From the NCBI RefSeq assembly GCF_003025615.1, contig NZ_PYMJ01000012.1:1-64000 (forward strand): a stretch of DNA of 64,000 nucleotides, written 5' to 3'. The notes under the pieces were generated by a model. The model made no database searches, was not told where the DNA came from, and worked only from the letters and a program-made list of their open reading frames with translations. Each line of letters starts with the position of its first letter. The stretch's first letter is position 1. The translations under genes and the position numbers were made by a program. Shown piece by piece: positions 18,078-27,121 of this stretch. Origin of the DNA: Photobacterium frigidiphilum. Its GTDB lineage: Bacteria > Pseudomonadota > Gammaproteobacteria > Enterobacterales > Vibrionaceae.

Positions 18078-18485
18078 ATGAAAAAGACCATCAGTTTTGC
18101 CGGGCTTCACTTTATAGTCGCTTTTACCGTTGCATACTTATTAACTGGCGATCTACTGATCGGTAGTTTGATTGCGATGATCGAACCTATGGTCAACACT
18201 GTGGCCTTTTACTTCCATGAAAAAGCGTGGCAGACCAAGCTCTTGAAAAAATCTCACTACAGTGCCCCTGCCAGTAAAACCATTAGTTTTGCCGTGGTAC
18301 ATTTCACCGTCGCGTTTACTGTGGTGTATTTACTGACTGGTGATGCGTTAATTGGCGGCATGATGGCGATGATCGAACCTGCGATCAATACCGTGATGTA
18401 TTATTTCCACGAACGTATTTGGCAAAGAAAAGAACAACAAGCAGATCATCATAACTTGCTTAATATGATGGTTTGCCAGCACTAA
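18078..18485 (+). CDS. Tandem DUF2061 membrane protein
   Basis: A 135-residue protein made of two copies of the DUF2061 module: TISFAGLHFIVAFTVAYLLT..IAMIEPMVNTVAFYFHEKAW, and TISFAVVHFTVAFTVVYLLT..MAMIEPAINTVMYYFHERIW about 65 residues later. Each has one long hydrophobic segment and the IEPxxNTxxxYFHExxW signature. The function of this family is unknown. Many homologues have a single module, so the doubling suggests internal duplication or fusion. GAGAGGAC lies upstream of ATG 18078. A longer frame to 17880 would overlap the valS terminator and is rejected. Confidence 0.85.
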   Translation: MKKTISFAGLHFIVAFTVAYLLTGDLLIGSLIAMIEPMVNTVAFYFHEKAWQTKLLKKSHYSAPASKTISFAVVHFTVAFTVVYLLTGDALIGGMMAMIEPAINTVMYYFHERIWQRKEQQADHHNLLNMMVCQH

Positions 18486-18552
18486 GTCATGTGCTTTCAG
18501 CACTGGTTTCAATGGTATTCATAACAATATTCGATAGAACTCATTGACATTG

Positions 18553-18600
18553 TTGCGATACGCAAGTAAATATATATGTGTATCGCAACTATATTTACTT
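18553..18600. promoter_or_regulatory. Two interleaved palindromes upstream of the MarR-GNAT gene
   Basis: TTGCGATAC (18553-18561) pairs with GTATCGCAA (18580-18588), and AAGTAAATATA (18564-18574) pairs with TATATTTACTT (18590-18600). Both are perfect, and the arms alternate, so the two dyads overlap. They lie immediately upstream of the start codon at 18614, where a MarR repressor would block transcription of its own gene. I infer autoregulation. Confidence 0.65.
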
Positions 18601-18613
18601 GAGAGATCATGCC

Positions 18614-19519
18614 ATGCAACCAGAAGAACTCCGTCAGCTATCACGCCAGTTGGTTCGCCAGCTCGGTTTACTGGATAACCATTGTGGGTTGTTAAAGTTA
18701 ACTCCCGTGCAAGCTCATACATTGATTGAACTTGAATATGCGTCATGCACTGTTAGCCAAATGGCAGATAAACTCAAGGTTGATAAATCGAATGCGAGTC
18801 GAACCTTAGCTGTCTTACTCAATTTAGATTTGGTTGAAAGCACCCCTAATCCTGATGATAAACGCAGCCAACTATCTCAGTTAACGTTATTAGGTCAACA
18901 GACACTGACGTCTTTACACACCCAACTCAATCTTCATGTGCAAACGGTGCTGGACCAGATGGACAGTGATGAAATAAGCCAGCTCAAAAGCAGCCTAACA
19001 CGCTACAACAAAGCAATTCATACCGCCCATAAACAACACGGTTTTACCCTTCGTCCATTGACCCCTCTAGATAATGCTTCCGTCGCTGCCATTATTCGAA
19101 AAGTGTCAGCAGAATATGGTTTAACCGCAGATAAAGGGTATGGCGTTGCCGATCCTACGCTTGATTCGATGAGCGAGGTTTACCAACCGGATGACTGTCA
19201 ATATTGGGTTGTTGAAAAAGATCATCGCGTACTTGGCGGTGGAGGCATTGCAGCACTCAGCAATACAGATGGATTGTGTGAATTACAGAAAATGTACTTC
19301 CTGAACGAGCTGCGTGGTAAAGGGTTAGCCCGAAGCTTAGCGGTAAAAGCGTTAAAATTTGCCCGAGAATACGGCTACAAAGGATGCTACCTCGAAACCA
19401 CCGAGAACCTAACAGAAGCGATTGCCTTATATGAATCATTGGGGTTTGTTCATATTCCGCATGCGATGGGAGATACCGGCCACGATGCATGTGAAGTTCG
19501 CATGCTCAAAACCTTTTAA
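18614..19519 (+). CDS. MarR-family regulator fused to a GNAT acetyltransferase
   Basis: A 301-residue two-domain protein. Residues ~1-140 form a MarR-type winged helix ([20 protein letters not shown], then [16 protein letters not shown] as recognition helix, and [11 protein letters not shown] as wing). Residues ~150-301 form a GNAT acetyltransferase, with acetyl-CoA-binding [20 protein letters not shown] and the C-terminal [12 protein letters not shown]. MarR-GNAT fusions are widespread but few are characterised; the acetylated substrate is unknown. ATG 18614 is chosen because it begins the MarR domain; a frame starting at 18578 would run through the palindromes. Confidence 0.9.
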   Translation: MQPEELRQLSRQLVRQLGLLDNHCGLLKLTPVQAHTLIELEYASCTVSQMADKLKVDKSNASRTLAVLLNLDLVESTPNPDDKRSQLSQLTLLGQQTLTSLHTQLNLHVQTVLDQMDSDEISQLKSSLTRYNKAIHTAHKQHGFTLRPLTPLDNASVAAIIRKVSAEYGLTADKGYGVADPTLDSMSEVYQPDDCQYWVVEKDHRVLGGGGIAALSNTDGLCELQKMYFLNELRGKGLARSLAVKALKFAREYGYKGCYLETTENLTEAIALYESLGFVHIPHAMGDTGHDACEVRMLKTF

Positions 19520-19557
19520 GCGATAGTTGTATTCAAGTTGATTACCTATAATAAAAA

Positions 19558-19600
19558 AGCCAGTAGACAAACAATAACGTCCTCTACTGGCTCATTTTTT
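19558..19600. terminator. Bidirectional terminator between the MarR-GNAT and GH2 genes
   Basis: AGCCAGTAGA (19557-19566) and TCTACTGGCT (19583-19592) form a perfect 10-bp stem with A-rich left and T-rich right flanks, serving both converging genes. Confidence 0.85.
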
Positions 19601-19621
19601 ATTAACTAGCGTGCACTTCGA

Positions 19622-22060
19622 TTAAGGCTGGTAGCTCTGGTGCAAATGGTAAACAGTTAGCCCCGCAACAAGTTCTTCATAGGTAGCAGGTCCAAGGTAC
19701 TTCACTTGTTTCTGATATTCAGGCACTAACGTAAAACTAGAATCGTCAAAGCGCCCTTCACCGGCATATTCCAAATGAACAAAGAACGCAGGGTGTGCAC
19801 AATTTAGCATTACGTAAAGCTGGTTATTAATATCAGCAACTTCATAGCGTAATTCAGGTGCAGCCAGTTCACAATTCTTAGGTCTTAAAGGAAAATAGGT
19901 ATTCTCTATCACCTCTTGTCCACAGGTTAAATGCACATGAAAAAAGCCATCCGCTTCATGCTGCTGTAAATCTTCAGCTAACCATTGCCATGCCACAATA
20001 TTTTTATCGGGTTCCAGATATTGCGTGATTGGTTCACGATATAAGATTTCACCTTGCCAGCTTTGCCACACCACCTCACCTTTTAATTCAGCACTTTTTC
20101 GCGAGTCATTAATCAGATGCAAAACAACCCCGCCGTCATTAGGTACAAAAGCAGCCAATTGCGGCGCAAAAAAACGGCGAGCATGGTAATGCAGTTGCTT
20201 CCATCGGCCACTGTATTCTAATGATGACCATGAGCTCACCGGCCAACAATCATTCAGTTGCCAATACAAAATACCGCGATTGACTGGCTTTTGTGCTCGC
20301 CAATATTCACTTGCTGTTTTAATCGCAAGCGCTTGTTGTACTTGGCTAACATAGAGCATGTTGGCGAAGCCATTAGGAAAACGGAAGTAACGGGTAAACA
20401 TCTCGGTAATAATTGAATTACCTCGAGCATTTTTTTGATGCGATTCAAAGCTTGGAGAGGTGATATTCCAGTCTTTTTCGGGTGCAAAGGTGCGCACCGT
20501 TGGCAATGAAGGCCACGATTGAAAACCAAATTCAGAGCAAAATCTGGGGGTTACACTGCGATATTCTTCGAGATCTTTACCTGAATGCCACACATCCCAA
20601 AAATGCATATCACCACGGTGATCATCATGCCACGCATCGCCAAAGTCTAACTCCCCATTACACGGGGAGCTCGCCCAAAAACGACGAGAAGGATCTTCAC
20701 GCGTGACAACCTCTGATAACGCACGATTAAGCCGGTCGTAATTCACCACATACTTTTCTCGGTTCTCACGAGATTCGGGATACCAACCGATAGCACCGAT
20801 CACTTCGTTATCACCGCACCATAAAGCCAGTGAAGGGTGATCCTTTAAACGCCTCACTTGAAATTCCACTTCAGCTTGTACTTCAGTAATAAAATCAGGC
20901 GTTGAAGGGTACAGCGCACATGCAAACATCAAATCTTGCCAAACCAGTAAACCTAACTCATCGCACAGTTGATAAAAAATGTCTTTTTCATACATGCCAC
21001 CGCCCCATACACGCAGCATATTCATGTTGGCGGCAACCGCATCTTCAAGTAATTGTCGATAACGCTGATCATTCATCCGGCTTGGCAGTGCATCCATAGG
21101 AATCCAATTCGCACCTTTAGCGCTGATTGGCACATCGTTAACTTTAAATACCATGCTCTGGCCGATGTCGTCATCTTCAGTGCATAATTCAAGCTTGCGA
21201 AGCCCTATTTTTTTCTCAATATGGTAGCCATTAACCACAACCTGTAAGTCATACAACCGCTGCTTACCGTAGCCTGCTGGCCACCAGCGCTTAGGGTGAT
21301 CCACTCTAAATAGCACGGTTGATTGGGTCGATGTTTGATCCAATGCCAAATGATACGTTTGCCCATCAAATGAAACAGATGCGGATGCTAACCCTGAGTT
21401 AGGCATTGATTCATAGTGAATCGTGACCTCAAGATCACAACGCCAATCATCCCAATGCTGCTTGGTACTCACATGGCTCACACGCACCTGTTGAATAGGC
21501 TGAAGCAGAATATCGCCATAAATACCAATGACAGATAAACAAAGCCCCCAATCCCACCCGGTATGGCATTGGGTTTTGCGTAGGGTATTCATATGAGGGA
21601 TCTGGTTGTTACCAACGGCCCATGGAATAGGAAACGGTAAGCGATCTGCACGATTTTTAGCAGCAATATCTGCGCGATGTAATACGATTTCAATCCGATT
21701 ATTACCCACCAATAAGCTGGGTAAAATATCCACTTTATGGCGCATAAACATATTATGAAAATCAGCGACACTGTGACCATTCACCCGTATTTCAGCCACG
21801 GTATCGAGATTATCTAACACTAAATCTAAAGCCTTGCAGGCTATATCATCTTCTGTCAGTTCAAAATGGCGTGAGACGACCCAATCACACTCACTGACCC
21901 ATTGTACTTTTGCTTCATTATCAGCCCAGTACGGTTCAGGAATAATGCCGACATCCAGCAATGCTGAATGTACGTCACCTGGAAATGAAATAGCGATATC
22001 TTGAATTGAGTTACGCTGCACACAAGCCAGTAACCACTGACCATTTAAAGAGATTGTCAT
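19622..22060 (-). CDS. Beta-mannosidase (GH2)
   Basis: An 812-residue glycoside hydrolase family 2 enzyme without a signal peptide. The N-terminal sugar-binding jelly roll (PGDVHSALLDVGIIPEPYW) is typical of beta-mannosidases. The catalytic barrel contains MNMLRVWGGGMYEKDIFYQL and the acid/base segment LALWCGDNEVIGAIGWYP; RFCSEFGFQSWPS provides the nucleophile Glu. It would release mannose from beta-mannosides or N-glycan-derived Man-GlcNAc. No transporter for such sugars is adjacent. ATG 22060 has GGAG six bases upstream and starts MTISLNGQWLL; the extra ten codons upstream are rejected. Confidence 0.92.
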   Translation of the reverse strand: MTISLNGQWLLACVQRNSIQDIAISFPGDVHSALLDVGIIPEPYWADNEAKVQWVSECDWVVSRHFELTEDDIACKALDLVLDNLDTVAEIRVNGHSVADFHNMFMRHKVDILPSLLVGNNRIEIVLHRADIAAKNRADRLPFPIPWAVGNNQIPHMNTLRKTQCHTGWDWGLCLSVIGIYGDILLQPIQQVRVSHVSTKQHWDDWRCDLEVTIHYESMPNSGLASASVSFDGQTYHLALDQTSTQSTVLFRVDHPKRWWPAGYGKQRLYDLQVVVNGYHIEKKIGLRKLELCTEDDDIGQSMVFKVNDVPISAKGANWIPMDALPSRMNDQRYRQLLEDAVAANMNMLRVWGGGMYEKDIFYQLCDELGLLVWQDLMFACALYPSTPDFITEVQAEVEFQVRRLKDHPSLALWCGDNEVIGAIGWYPESRENREKYVVNYDRLNRALSEVVTREDPSRRFWASSPCNGELDFGDAWHDDHRGDMHFWDVWHSGKDLEEYRSVTPRFCSEFGFQSWPSLPTVRTFAPEKDWNITSPSFESHQKNARGNSIITEMFTRYFRFPNGFANMLYVSQVQQALAIKTASEYWRAQKPVNRGILYWQLNDCWPVSSWSSLEYSGRWKQLHYHARRFFAPQLAAFVPNDGGVVLHLINDSRKSAELKGEVVWQSWQGEILYREPITQYLEPDKNIVAWQWLAEDLQQHEADGFFHVHLTCGQEVIENTYFPLRPKNCELAAPELRYEVADINNQLYVMLNCAHPAFFVHLEYAGEGRFDDSSFTLVPEYQKQVKYLGPATYEELVAGLTVYHLHQSYQP

Positions 22061-22242
22061 TACGCGCTCCAGAAAAACCAACGACAACATAATAAGGTGA
22101 GAATGAGATTAAAATGAGGGGCAAACGCAAGCTATAAGACATTAATGGATTGAAGTAGAGATGAGAATTCTATCTCTGTGAGCAGAGTAAAAGTTTTGCA
22201 ATATTAGCGACGTTAACCGATGTTCTAATCAAATTACAGACA

Positions 22243-22273
22243 GAAAAAAGCCGACTTCTGTCGGCTTCTTTTT
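22243..22273 (-). terminator. Terminator after rraB
   Basis: Read on the minus strand, AAGCCGAC AGA GTCGGCTTTTTTC forms a strong hairpin with a T-run, starting about 20 bases after the rraB stop. Confidence 0.9.
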
Positions 22274-22288
22274 AACTAACGATAAGTC

Positions 22289-22696
22289 TTAAGCTTCTGG
22301 CTTATCTTCTGACTCATCTTCTTCGTCATCTTCATCAGACTCAAAGTAAGTGCCCCAGCCGTCATAATCAATATCATGTTTATCAGCAAGTGCAATTAGC
22401 TTTTCAGTTTGCTCATCAATCAGTTCAGCATTCAGTGCTGACTCCATCACAGCATCAAAGCAAACAACTTTGCCGCCACCATCTTCAGGAGCTAGCTCAA
22501 GTTCCTCAGCTTCAAGTACTTCAAAGCCCATTTTAAATGCTTCTACTGCAGCAGCTTCTAGCTCAGCAAATGTATCTGCCGAGAAGTGGTGCTCAATCGT
22601 ATAAAGTGCTTCAGGCTCGCTACCATCTTCCAGCAATGCTGCAATAATATCGCGGGTTTCTTCCTTTTGCTCTTCAATCAGTTCTGCATAAGACAT
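22289..22696 (-). CDS. rraB: Ribonuclease E inhibitor RraB
   Basis: A 135-residue acidic protein with family N-terminus [40 protein letters not shown], and [18 protein letters not shown] at the acidic C-terminus. RraB binds the C-terminal scaffold of RNase E and modulates mRNA decay and degradosome composition. ATG 22696 has GGAG upstream; the extra 15 residues in the longer frame do not match the family. Confidence 0.94.
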   Translation of the reverse strand: MSYAELIEEQKEETRDIIAALLEDGSEPEALYTIEHHFSADTFAELEAAAVEAFKMGFEVLEAEELELAPEDGGGKVVCFDAVMESALNAELIDEQTEKLIALADKHDIDYDGWGTYFESDEDDEEDESEDKPEA

Positions 22697-23240
22697 GGGA
22701 TAACTCCAATAGAGGAATAAATTTGCAGGCAAATATCGCATGGATTGATAGTAATTACCATCGGTTAGTCATACGGTTCAATAAAATTGATATTTATCAA
22801 TGTTTCTTCTGATTTCTGCCCTACCTTACGCACACTTTTACTCATACGCAGAGTGAATAAATACCCACCCTATTCACTTTTAAAAAAATGAAAATCTACG
22901 ACTTATTGAAAAAAAACGCATAGACACGCGCTTAGCGAGGACGGCATAAAATGACATAAACGCCTTATAATCACAGCTTAGCCGCATATACCCATTACGT
23001 ATTACGCATAAAACCAATTACCATAAAATATGACTAAAAACATATTCACCCAGTAATTGTTGCAAAATACCCGAAACCACAAGCATCATCGTCGGTTAAG
23101 CCAAAATACAGTGCCAGAAAAATGTGAACAACCCCAAAGTTAACATGTCCCCAGAAGACTAAAATCAGGGCGCAAAACAAAAACAGACTCGATGGCAATC
23201 AAGACTATTGAGCTACAAATAAATACAGAGAGATACGATC
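22697..23240. other. Intergenic region upstream of rraB and the arc transporter
   Basis: No gene is visible. It holds a perfect FNR/ANR-type palindrome at 22787-22800 and an 8-bp inverted repeat (AGTGAATA at 22852-22859, TATTCACT at 22871-22878). The remainder is AT-rich with no terminator or tRNA. Confidence 0.6.
22787..22800. promoter_or_regulatory. FNR/ANR-type site
   Basis: TTGATATTTATCAA matches the FNR consensus TTGAT-N4-ATCAA perfectly. It is about 90 bases upstream of rraB and about 640 bases upstream of the arc transporter. Arginine deiminase genes are often induced under low oxygen by FNR-type regulators, but the distance makes the target uncertain. Confidence 0.55.
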
Positions 23241-23306
23241 ATGAATACATCAGATGCCGATCCTGAGGCTGAGCAGTTACACTGCATTACTGATCCCATA
23301 GGGTAA
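23227..23306 (+). pseudogene. Short arcA 5'-end-like fragment
   Basis: The 18 bases AGAGAGATACGATCATGA (23227-23244) are identical to the ribosome-binding site and start of arcA at 25768-25785. The following 22-codon frame (MNTSDADPEAEQLHCITDPI) matches the first arcA codons at roughly half of positions without gaps, including aligned M1, E9, Q12 and L13, and then hits a stop. This looks like a decayed copy of the arcA 5' end. A real small leader peptide that borrows the same translation start is the alternative. Confidence 0.4.
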
Positions 23307-23415
23307 AACCCCACCCTCGACATCCAGAATACTTTTACTGAGCATATGCTTGGCAAACCCTTTTACGCCTAATTTCTGATGCGGCGTGCTGGTTTACACC
23401 GAATGCTAAAAATAT

Positions 23416-23429
23416 ATGCATAAGGTGCA
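23416..23429. promoter_or_regulatory. ATGCATAAGGTGCA motif before the arc transporter
   Basis: ATGCATAAGGTGCA differs by one base from ATGCATCAGGTGCA at 32321-32334 in front of the argR-family gene. It lies directly before the AAGGAG ribosome-binding site of the transporter. It may be a site for the ArgR-family protein, but it does not fit the classical ARG box. Confidence 0.35.
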
Positions 23430-23440
23430 AGGAGACAATT

Positions 23441-24886
23441 ATGACGACTCAAACCGTAAACAAGGAAGAAAAAGGTGGCTTCTTTGCCAACTTTAAATTC
23501 CCTTCAGCCTACACAATATTATTTGGTCTTATCGCCGTAGTCGCACTACTTACTTGGATAGTGCCTGCCGGTCAATATGATCGCGAAATGAATGAAAGCC
23601 TAGGAAAAGAAGTGCCTATTACAGGTACTTATCATGCGGTTGAGGGTAACCCACAAGGTATTGTCGATGTATTGTTAGCGCCTATTGATGGCTTCTATGA
23701 TCACAATAGCTATGAAGCAGCAGCGATTGATGTCTCTTTATTTATTTTGATCATCGGTGGTTTTCTTGGTCTAGTTACTAAGACTGGTGCTATTGATGCA
23801 GGTATCGAACGCGTTACTGCCCGATTGGATGGGCGTGAGGAGTTAATGATACCGATTCTTATGGCATTGTTTGCGGCCGGCGGTACCATCTATGGTATGG
23901 CAGAAGAATCATTACCTTTTTATACGTTACTTGTTCCAGTTATGCTGGCTGCACGTTTTGACCCAGTTGTCGCCGCTGCAACCGTTTTGCTAGGTGCTGG
24001 TATCGGTACACTTGGTTCTACCATTAACCCATTTGCTACTGTTATTGCAGCAAACGCAGCGGGTATTCCATTCACTGATGGTATCGGTCTACGTATCGCA
24101 ATGTTGGTTGTGGGCTGGTTAATCTGTGTTGCTTACGTTATGCGTTATGCAAAAATGGTTCGTGCAGATAAAACTAAATCAATTGTTTATGATAAGTACG
24201 AAGAAAACAATGCGCACTTCCTAGGCAATCGTTCTAGCGAAATGCTTGAGTTCACAACAACGCGTAAAATTATCTTAGCGCTTTTTGCTGCCTCTTTCGG
24301 CATCATGATTTACGGTGTGTCTGTTGCAGGTTGGTGGATGGCTGAAATTTCAGCGATGTTCCTTGGCGCAACCATCATCATAGGTATAATCGCTCGCATG
24401 AGTGAAGAAGAGTTCACTACCAGCTTCATTGATGGTGCACGTGACCTACTGGGTGTTGCACTGATCATCGGTATCGCACGTGGTATCGTGGTTATCATGG
24501 ACCGCGGTATGATCACCGATACTATTCTAAACTCAGCAGAACATGCGGTAACAGGTCTGTCTTCTGTTGTGTTCATCAACGTGATGTACTGGTTAGAAAT
24601 CTTACTATCATTCCTTGTTCCATCATCTTCAGGTCTTGCTGTATTAACCATGCCTATCATGTCGCCATTGGCTGACTTCGCAGGTGTTGGACGTGAACTT
24701 GTTGTGACTGCATACCAATCAGCATCTGGGGTAGTAAACCTAGTAACACCTACCTCTGCTGTTGTAATGGGTGGCTTGGCTATCGCTCGTGTTCCTTATG
24801 TTCGCTGGGTTAAATGGGTCGCTCCTCTACTTGGTATTCTTATTGTTCTTACAATGGTTATGTTAAGTGTTGGCGCAATGCTATAA
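23441..24886 (+). CDS. YfcC/DcuC-superfamily transporter of the arginine deiminase cluster (ArcD role)
   Basis: A 481-residue polytopic membrane protein of the YfcC family (PF03606-like), with about twelve hydrophobic segments. It starts with a cytoplasmic tail, then FPSAYTILFGLIAVVALLTW and IVPAGQYDRE; later GMAEESLPFYTLLVPVMLA and LGAGIGTLGSTINPFATVIA are typical of the family. It heads the arcA-arcC-ornithine carbamoyltransferase region, so it most likely imports arginine and exports ornithine, the job of ArcD. It is not an APC-type ArcD, so substrate is inferred from context only. AAGGAG lies nine bases before the ATG. Confidence 0.85.
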   Translation: MTTQTVNKEEKGGFFANFKFPSAYTILFGLIAVVALLTWIVPAGQYDREMNESLGKEVPITGTYHAVEGNPQGIVDVLLAPIDGFYDHNSYEAAAIDVSLFILIIGGFLGLVTKTGAIDAGIERVTARLDGREELMIPILMALFAAGGTIYGMAEESLPFYTLLVPVMLAARFDPVVAAATVLLGAGIGTLGSTINPFATVIAANAAGIPFTDGIGLRIAMLVVGWLICVAYVMRYAKMVRADKTKSIVYDKYEENNAHFLGNRSSEMLEFTTTRKIILALFAASFGIMIYGVSVAGWWMAEISAMFLGATIIIGIIARMSEEEFTTSFIDGARDLLGVALIIGIARGIVVIMDRGMITDTILNSAEHAVTGLSSVVFINVMYWLEILLSFLVPSSSGLAVLTMPIMSPLADFAGVGRELVVTAYQSASGVVNLVTPTSAVVMGGLAIARVPYVRWVKWVAPLLGILIVLTMVMLSVGAML

Positions 24887-24928
24887 CCCTTAATAGAAAA
24901 AATTTATAACCTATAAATTCTAATGTTA

Positions 24929-24952
24929 AAGCCACCTCTGGGTGGCTTTTTT
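24929..24952 (+). terminator. Terminator after the arc transporter
   Basis: AAGCCACC TCT GGGTGGCTTTTTT forms a compact hairpin followed by six T residues, indicating that arcA has its own promoter. Confidence 0.9.
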
Positions 24953-25767
24953 ATGTCTATTTATCTTACCAAACCAATCAATGCGCTCGCCTTCCTAAGG
25001 CATATCATCTCTTTCCTTATGACCAAAGCTAAGACTAATCTTACTGCCTGCTTACTTAACCCTCCCCACGATCACGCACAATAACAGGCGATAAAGAACC
25101 AAGTGCTTTATATTTTAGAATACGCTGTTATTTCCAACCCTCTCAGCCTAATAAACTCATCTCATTTAATAAAAACTTACGCCAATAAAATCACCACCAA
25201 CATTTCAAATTAAAGTTGAAATGATAAATCAATAAACAAAGGCAAGTAAAACCACCATCATAAAATAACAATTAGAAGTAAATAATAGTTATTTTAATGC
25301 ATAGACCAATCATGAATTAAAACTACAAAAACGTGTCACAACACAATAAAAAGAAAAATATTTGTTACTATTATATTAAATGTAACCTTTTATCTATATA
25401 AGCAACCACTTTAAGTGCATAAGATTATTTTTCATACAAAATCAAATGAATGTCAGTATTGAATAAAACATCTAGCAAAAAACCAATGACACATAAAATC
25501 AATGCGTTATATATATAAGATTACGCATTAAGTTGATTTAATCACATAAAAACCCACGTCTGAAAACCACATACAAATGCATGATTAATGTTAATAAAAC
25601 CGACACCTTAGCTTGGTGTATTAATGAGTAAAGTGTGACAAACCTCTAAGACTCCTATTAGTGAAAGAGTAGAATTAATTACAGAAACGAAGCGAAGGAT
25701 TTAATTAAATTAACTTTCGATTTCGCAAAAACAAATAAAGCTGACGACATTAAGTCGGCATAAAAAT
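24953..25767. other. Long AT-rich promoter region upstream of arcA
   Basis: About 800 bases with no open frame that looks coding. Short perfect inverted repeats are visible: AAAATAAC/GTTATTTT (25262-25269, 25288-25295) and AATGCGT/ACGCATT (25501-25507, 25523-25529). I could not find a good ARG box or a perfect FNR site. The length and composition suggest a heavily regulated arcA promoter. Confidence 0.5.
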
Positions 25768-25781
25768 AGAGAGATACGATC

Positions 25782-27002
25782 ATGAGTAAGTTCTATGTAG
25801 GTTCTGAAGTAGGTCAATTACGTCGCGTTCTAGTTCACCGTCCAAGACGTTCACTGAGCCACTTAACACCATCTAACTGCCACGACTTATTATTTGATGA
25901 CGTGCTAGCAGTAGAACGTGCAGGTAAAGAACATGATGTGTTTACAAAAACGTTACGTGATCAAGGTGTAGAAGTTTTACTTCTAACTGACCTTCTTGCT
26001 GATACATTAGCAGTTGCAGACGCTAAAGAGTGGTTGTTAACTCGTCAAGTATCTGATTACCGTTTAGGTGCTACATTTGCTAATGACGTACGCTGCCACC
26101 TAGGTGACTTACCAAACATCGAACTTGCTAAAATCTTAACTGGTGGTTTGTCTTACGCTGAAATGCCAATGAAATCGTCTTCTATGATGCAAGGCATACA
26201 CGCTCCAACAGACTTCATCATTGAACCACTACCGAATCACCTATTTACTCGTGATACATCTTGCTGGGTATACGGCGGCGTTTCTATCAACCCAATGGCT
26301 AAAGCGGCTCGTCAACGTGAAACTAACCACGTTCGTGCAATCTACCGCTGGCACCCAACGTTCGCTGGCGCTGACTTCGTTAAGTACTACGGCGACGAAG
26401 AAAAAATGTACGACAACTCTACTATCGAAGGCGGCGACGTACTGGTTATTGGTAAAGGCGCTGTACTTATCGGTATGTCTGAGCGTACAACACCACAAGG
26501 TGTTGAGCAGCTAGCATCAGGTCTATTCAAGCACGGTCAAGCAAAGCAAGTTATTGCAATGCAGCTTCCTAAGCACCGCTCTTGCATGCACTTAGATACT
26601 GTAATGACGCACATGCGTGAAGATACATTCTCTGTTTACCCAGAAGTTGTGCGTAAAGACGTACAGTGCTGGAGCCTAACGGGTGATGAGTCTGGCGCTG
26701 TTAACGTGAAAGAAGAAGGTTACTTCGTTACTGCTATCGAAAAAGCACTAGGCGTAGACAAGCTAAACCTAATCACAACTGGCGGTGACAACTTCACTGC
26801 AGAACGTGAGCAATGGAATGATGCAAACAACGTACTAACTGTGAAGCCTGGTGTAGTAATTGGTTACGAAGGTAACACTTACACCAACGAAAAATACGAC
26901 AAAGCAGGTATCACTGTTCTACCTATCCCAGGTGATGAACTAGGCCGCGGTCGTGGTGGTGCTCGCTGCATGAGCTGCCCAATCGAACGTGACGGTATCT
27001 AA
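25782..27002 (+). CDS. arcA: Arginine deiminase
   Basis: A 406-residue arginine deiminase, the usual length. Guanidino-group modifying enzyme motifs are present: [16 protein letters not shown] and [13 protein letters not shown] in the N-terminal half, [12 protein letters not shown] and [13 protein letters not shown] (catalytic His) in the middle, and [11 protein letters not shown] with the nucleophilic Cys at the end. It hydrolyses arginine to citrulline and ammonia, the first step of the arginine deiminase pathway, giving ATP and acid resistance. GAGAGATACGATC provides the ribosome-binding site. Confidence 0.98.
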   Translation: MSKFYVGSEVGQLRRVLVHRPRRSLSHLTPSNCHDLLFDDVLAVERAGKEHDVFTKTLRDQGVEVLLLTDLLADTLAVADAKEWLLTRQVSDYRLGATFANDVRCHLGDLPNIELAKILTGGLSYAEMPMKSSSMMQGIHAPTDFIIEPLPNHLFTRDTSCWVYGGVSINPMAKAARQRETNHVRAIYRWHPTFAGADFVKYYGDEEKMYDNSTIEGGDVLVIGKGAVLIGMSERTTPQGVEQLASGLFKHGQAKQVIAMQLPKHRSCMHLDTVMTHMREDTFSVYPEVVRKDVQCWSLTGDESGAVNVKEEGYFVTAIEKALGVDKLNLITTGGDNFTAEREQWNDANNVLTVKPGVVIGYEGNTYTNEKYDKAGITVLPIPGDELGRGRGGARCMSCPIERDGI

Positions 27003-27121
27003 GCCATAGTCAAGTAACCTTGAGCAATAAAAAGCTCGAGTGCAAAGCAGTAATGCTAAGCAAAAAATATGGCCGGTAGCAAATACCGGCCAATAAAAAT
27101 AAAACCAAGAGAGACGATCCC

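Noticed and set aside
22853..22877. GTGAATA/TATTCAC inverted repeat as an ARG box
   Set aside because: Spacing of the half sites does not fit the 18-bp ARG box; it is recorded only as an unexplained repeat.
25523..25545. GTTGATTTAATCAC as an FNR site before arcA
   Set aside because: The half sites are two bases too close for FNR.
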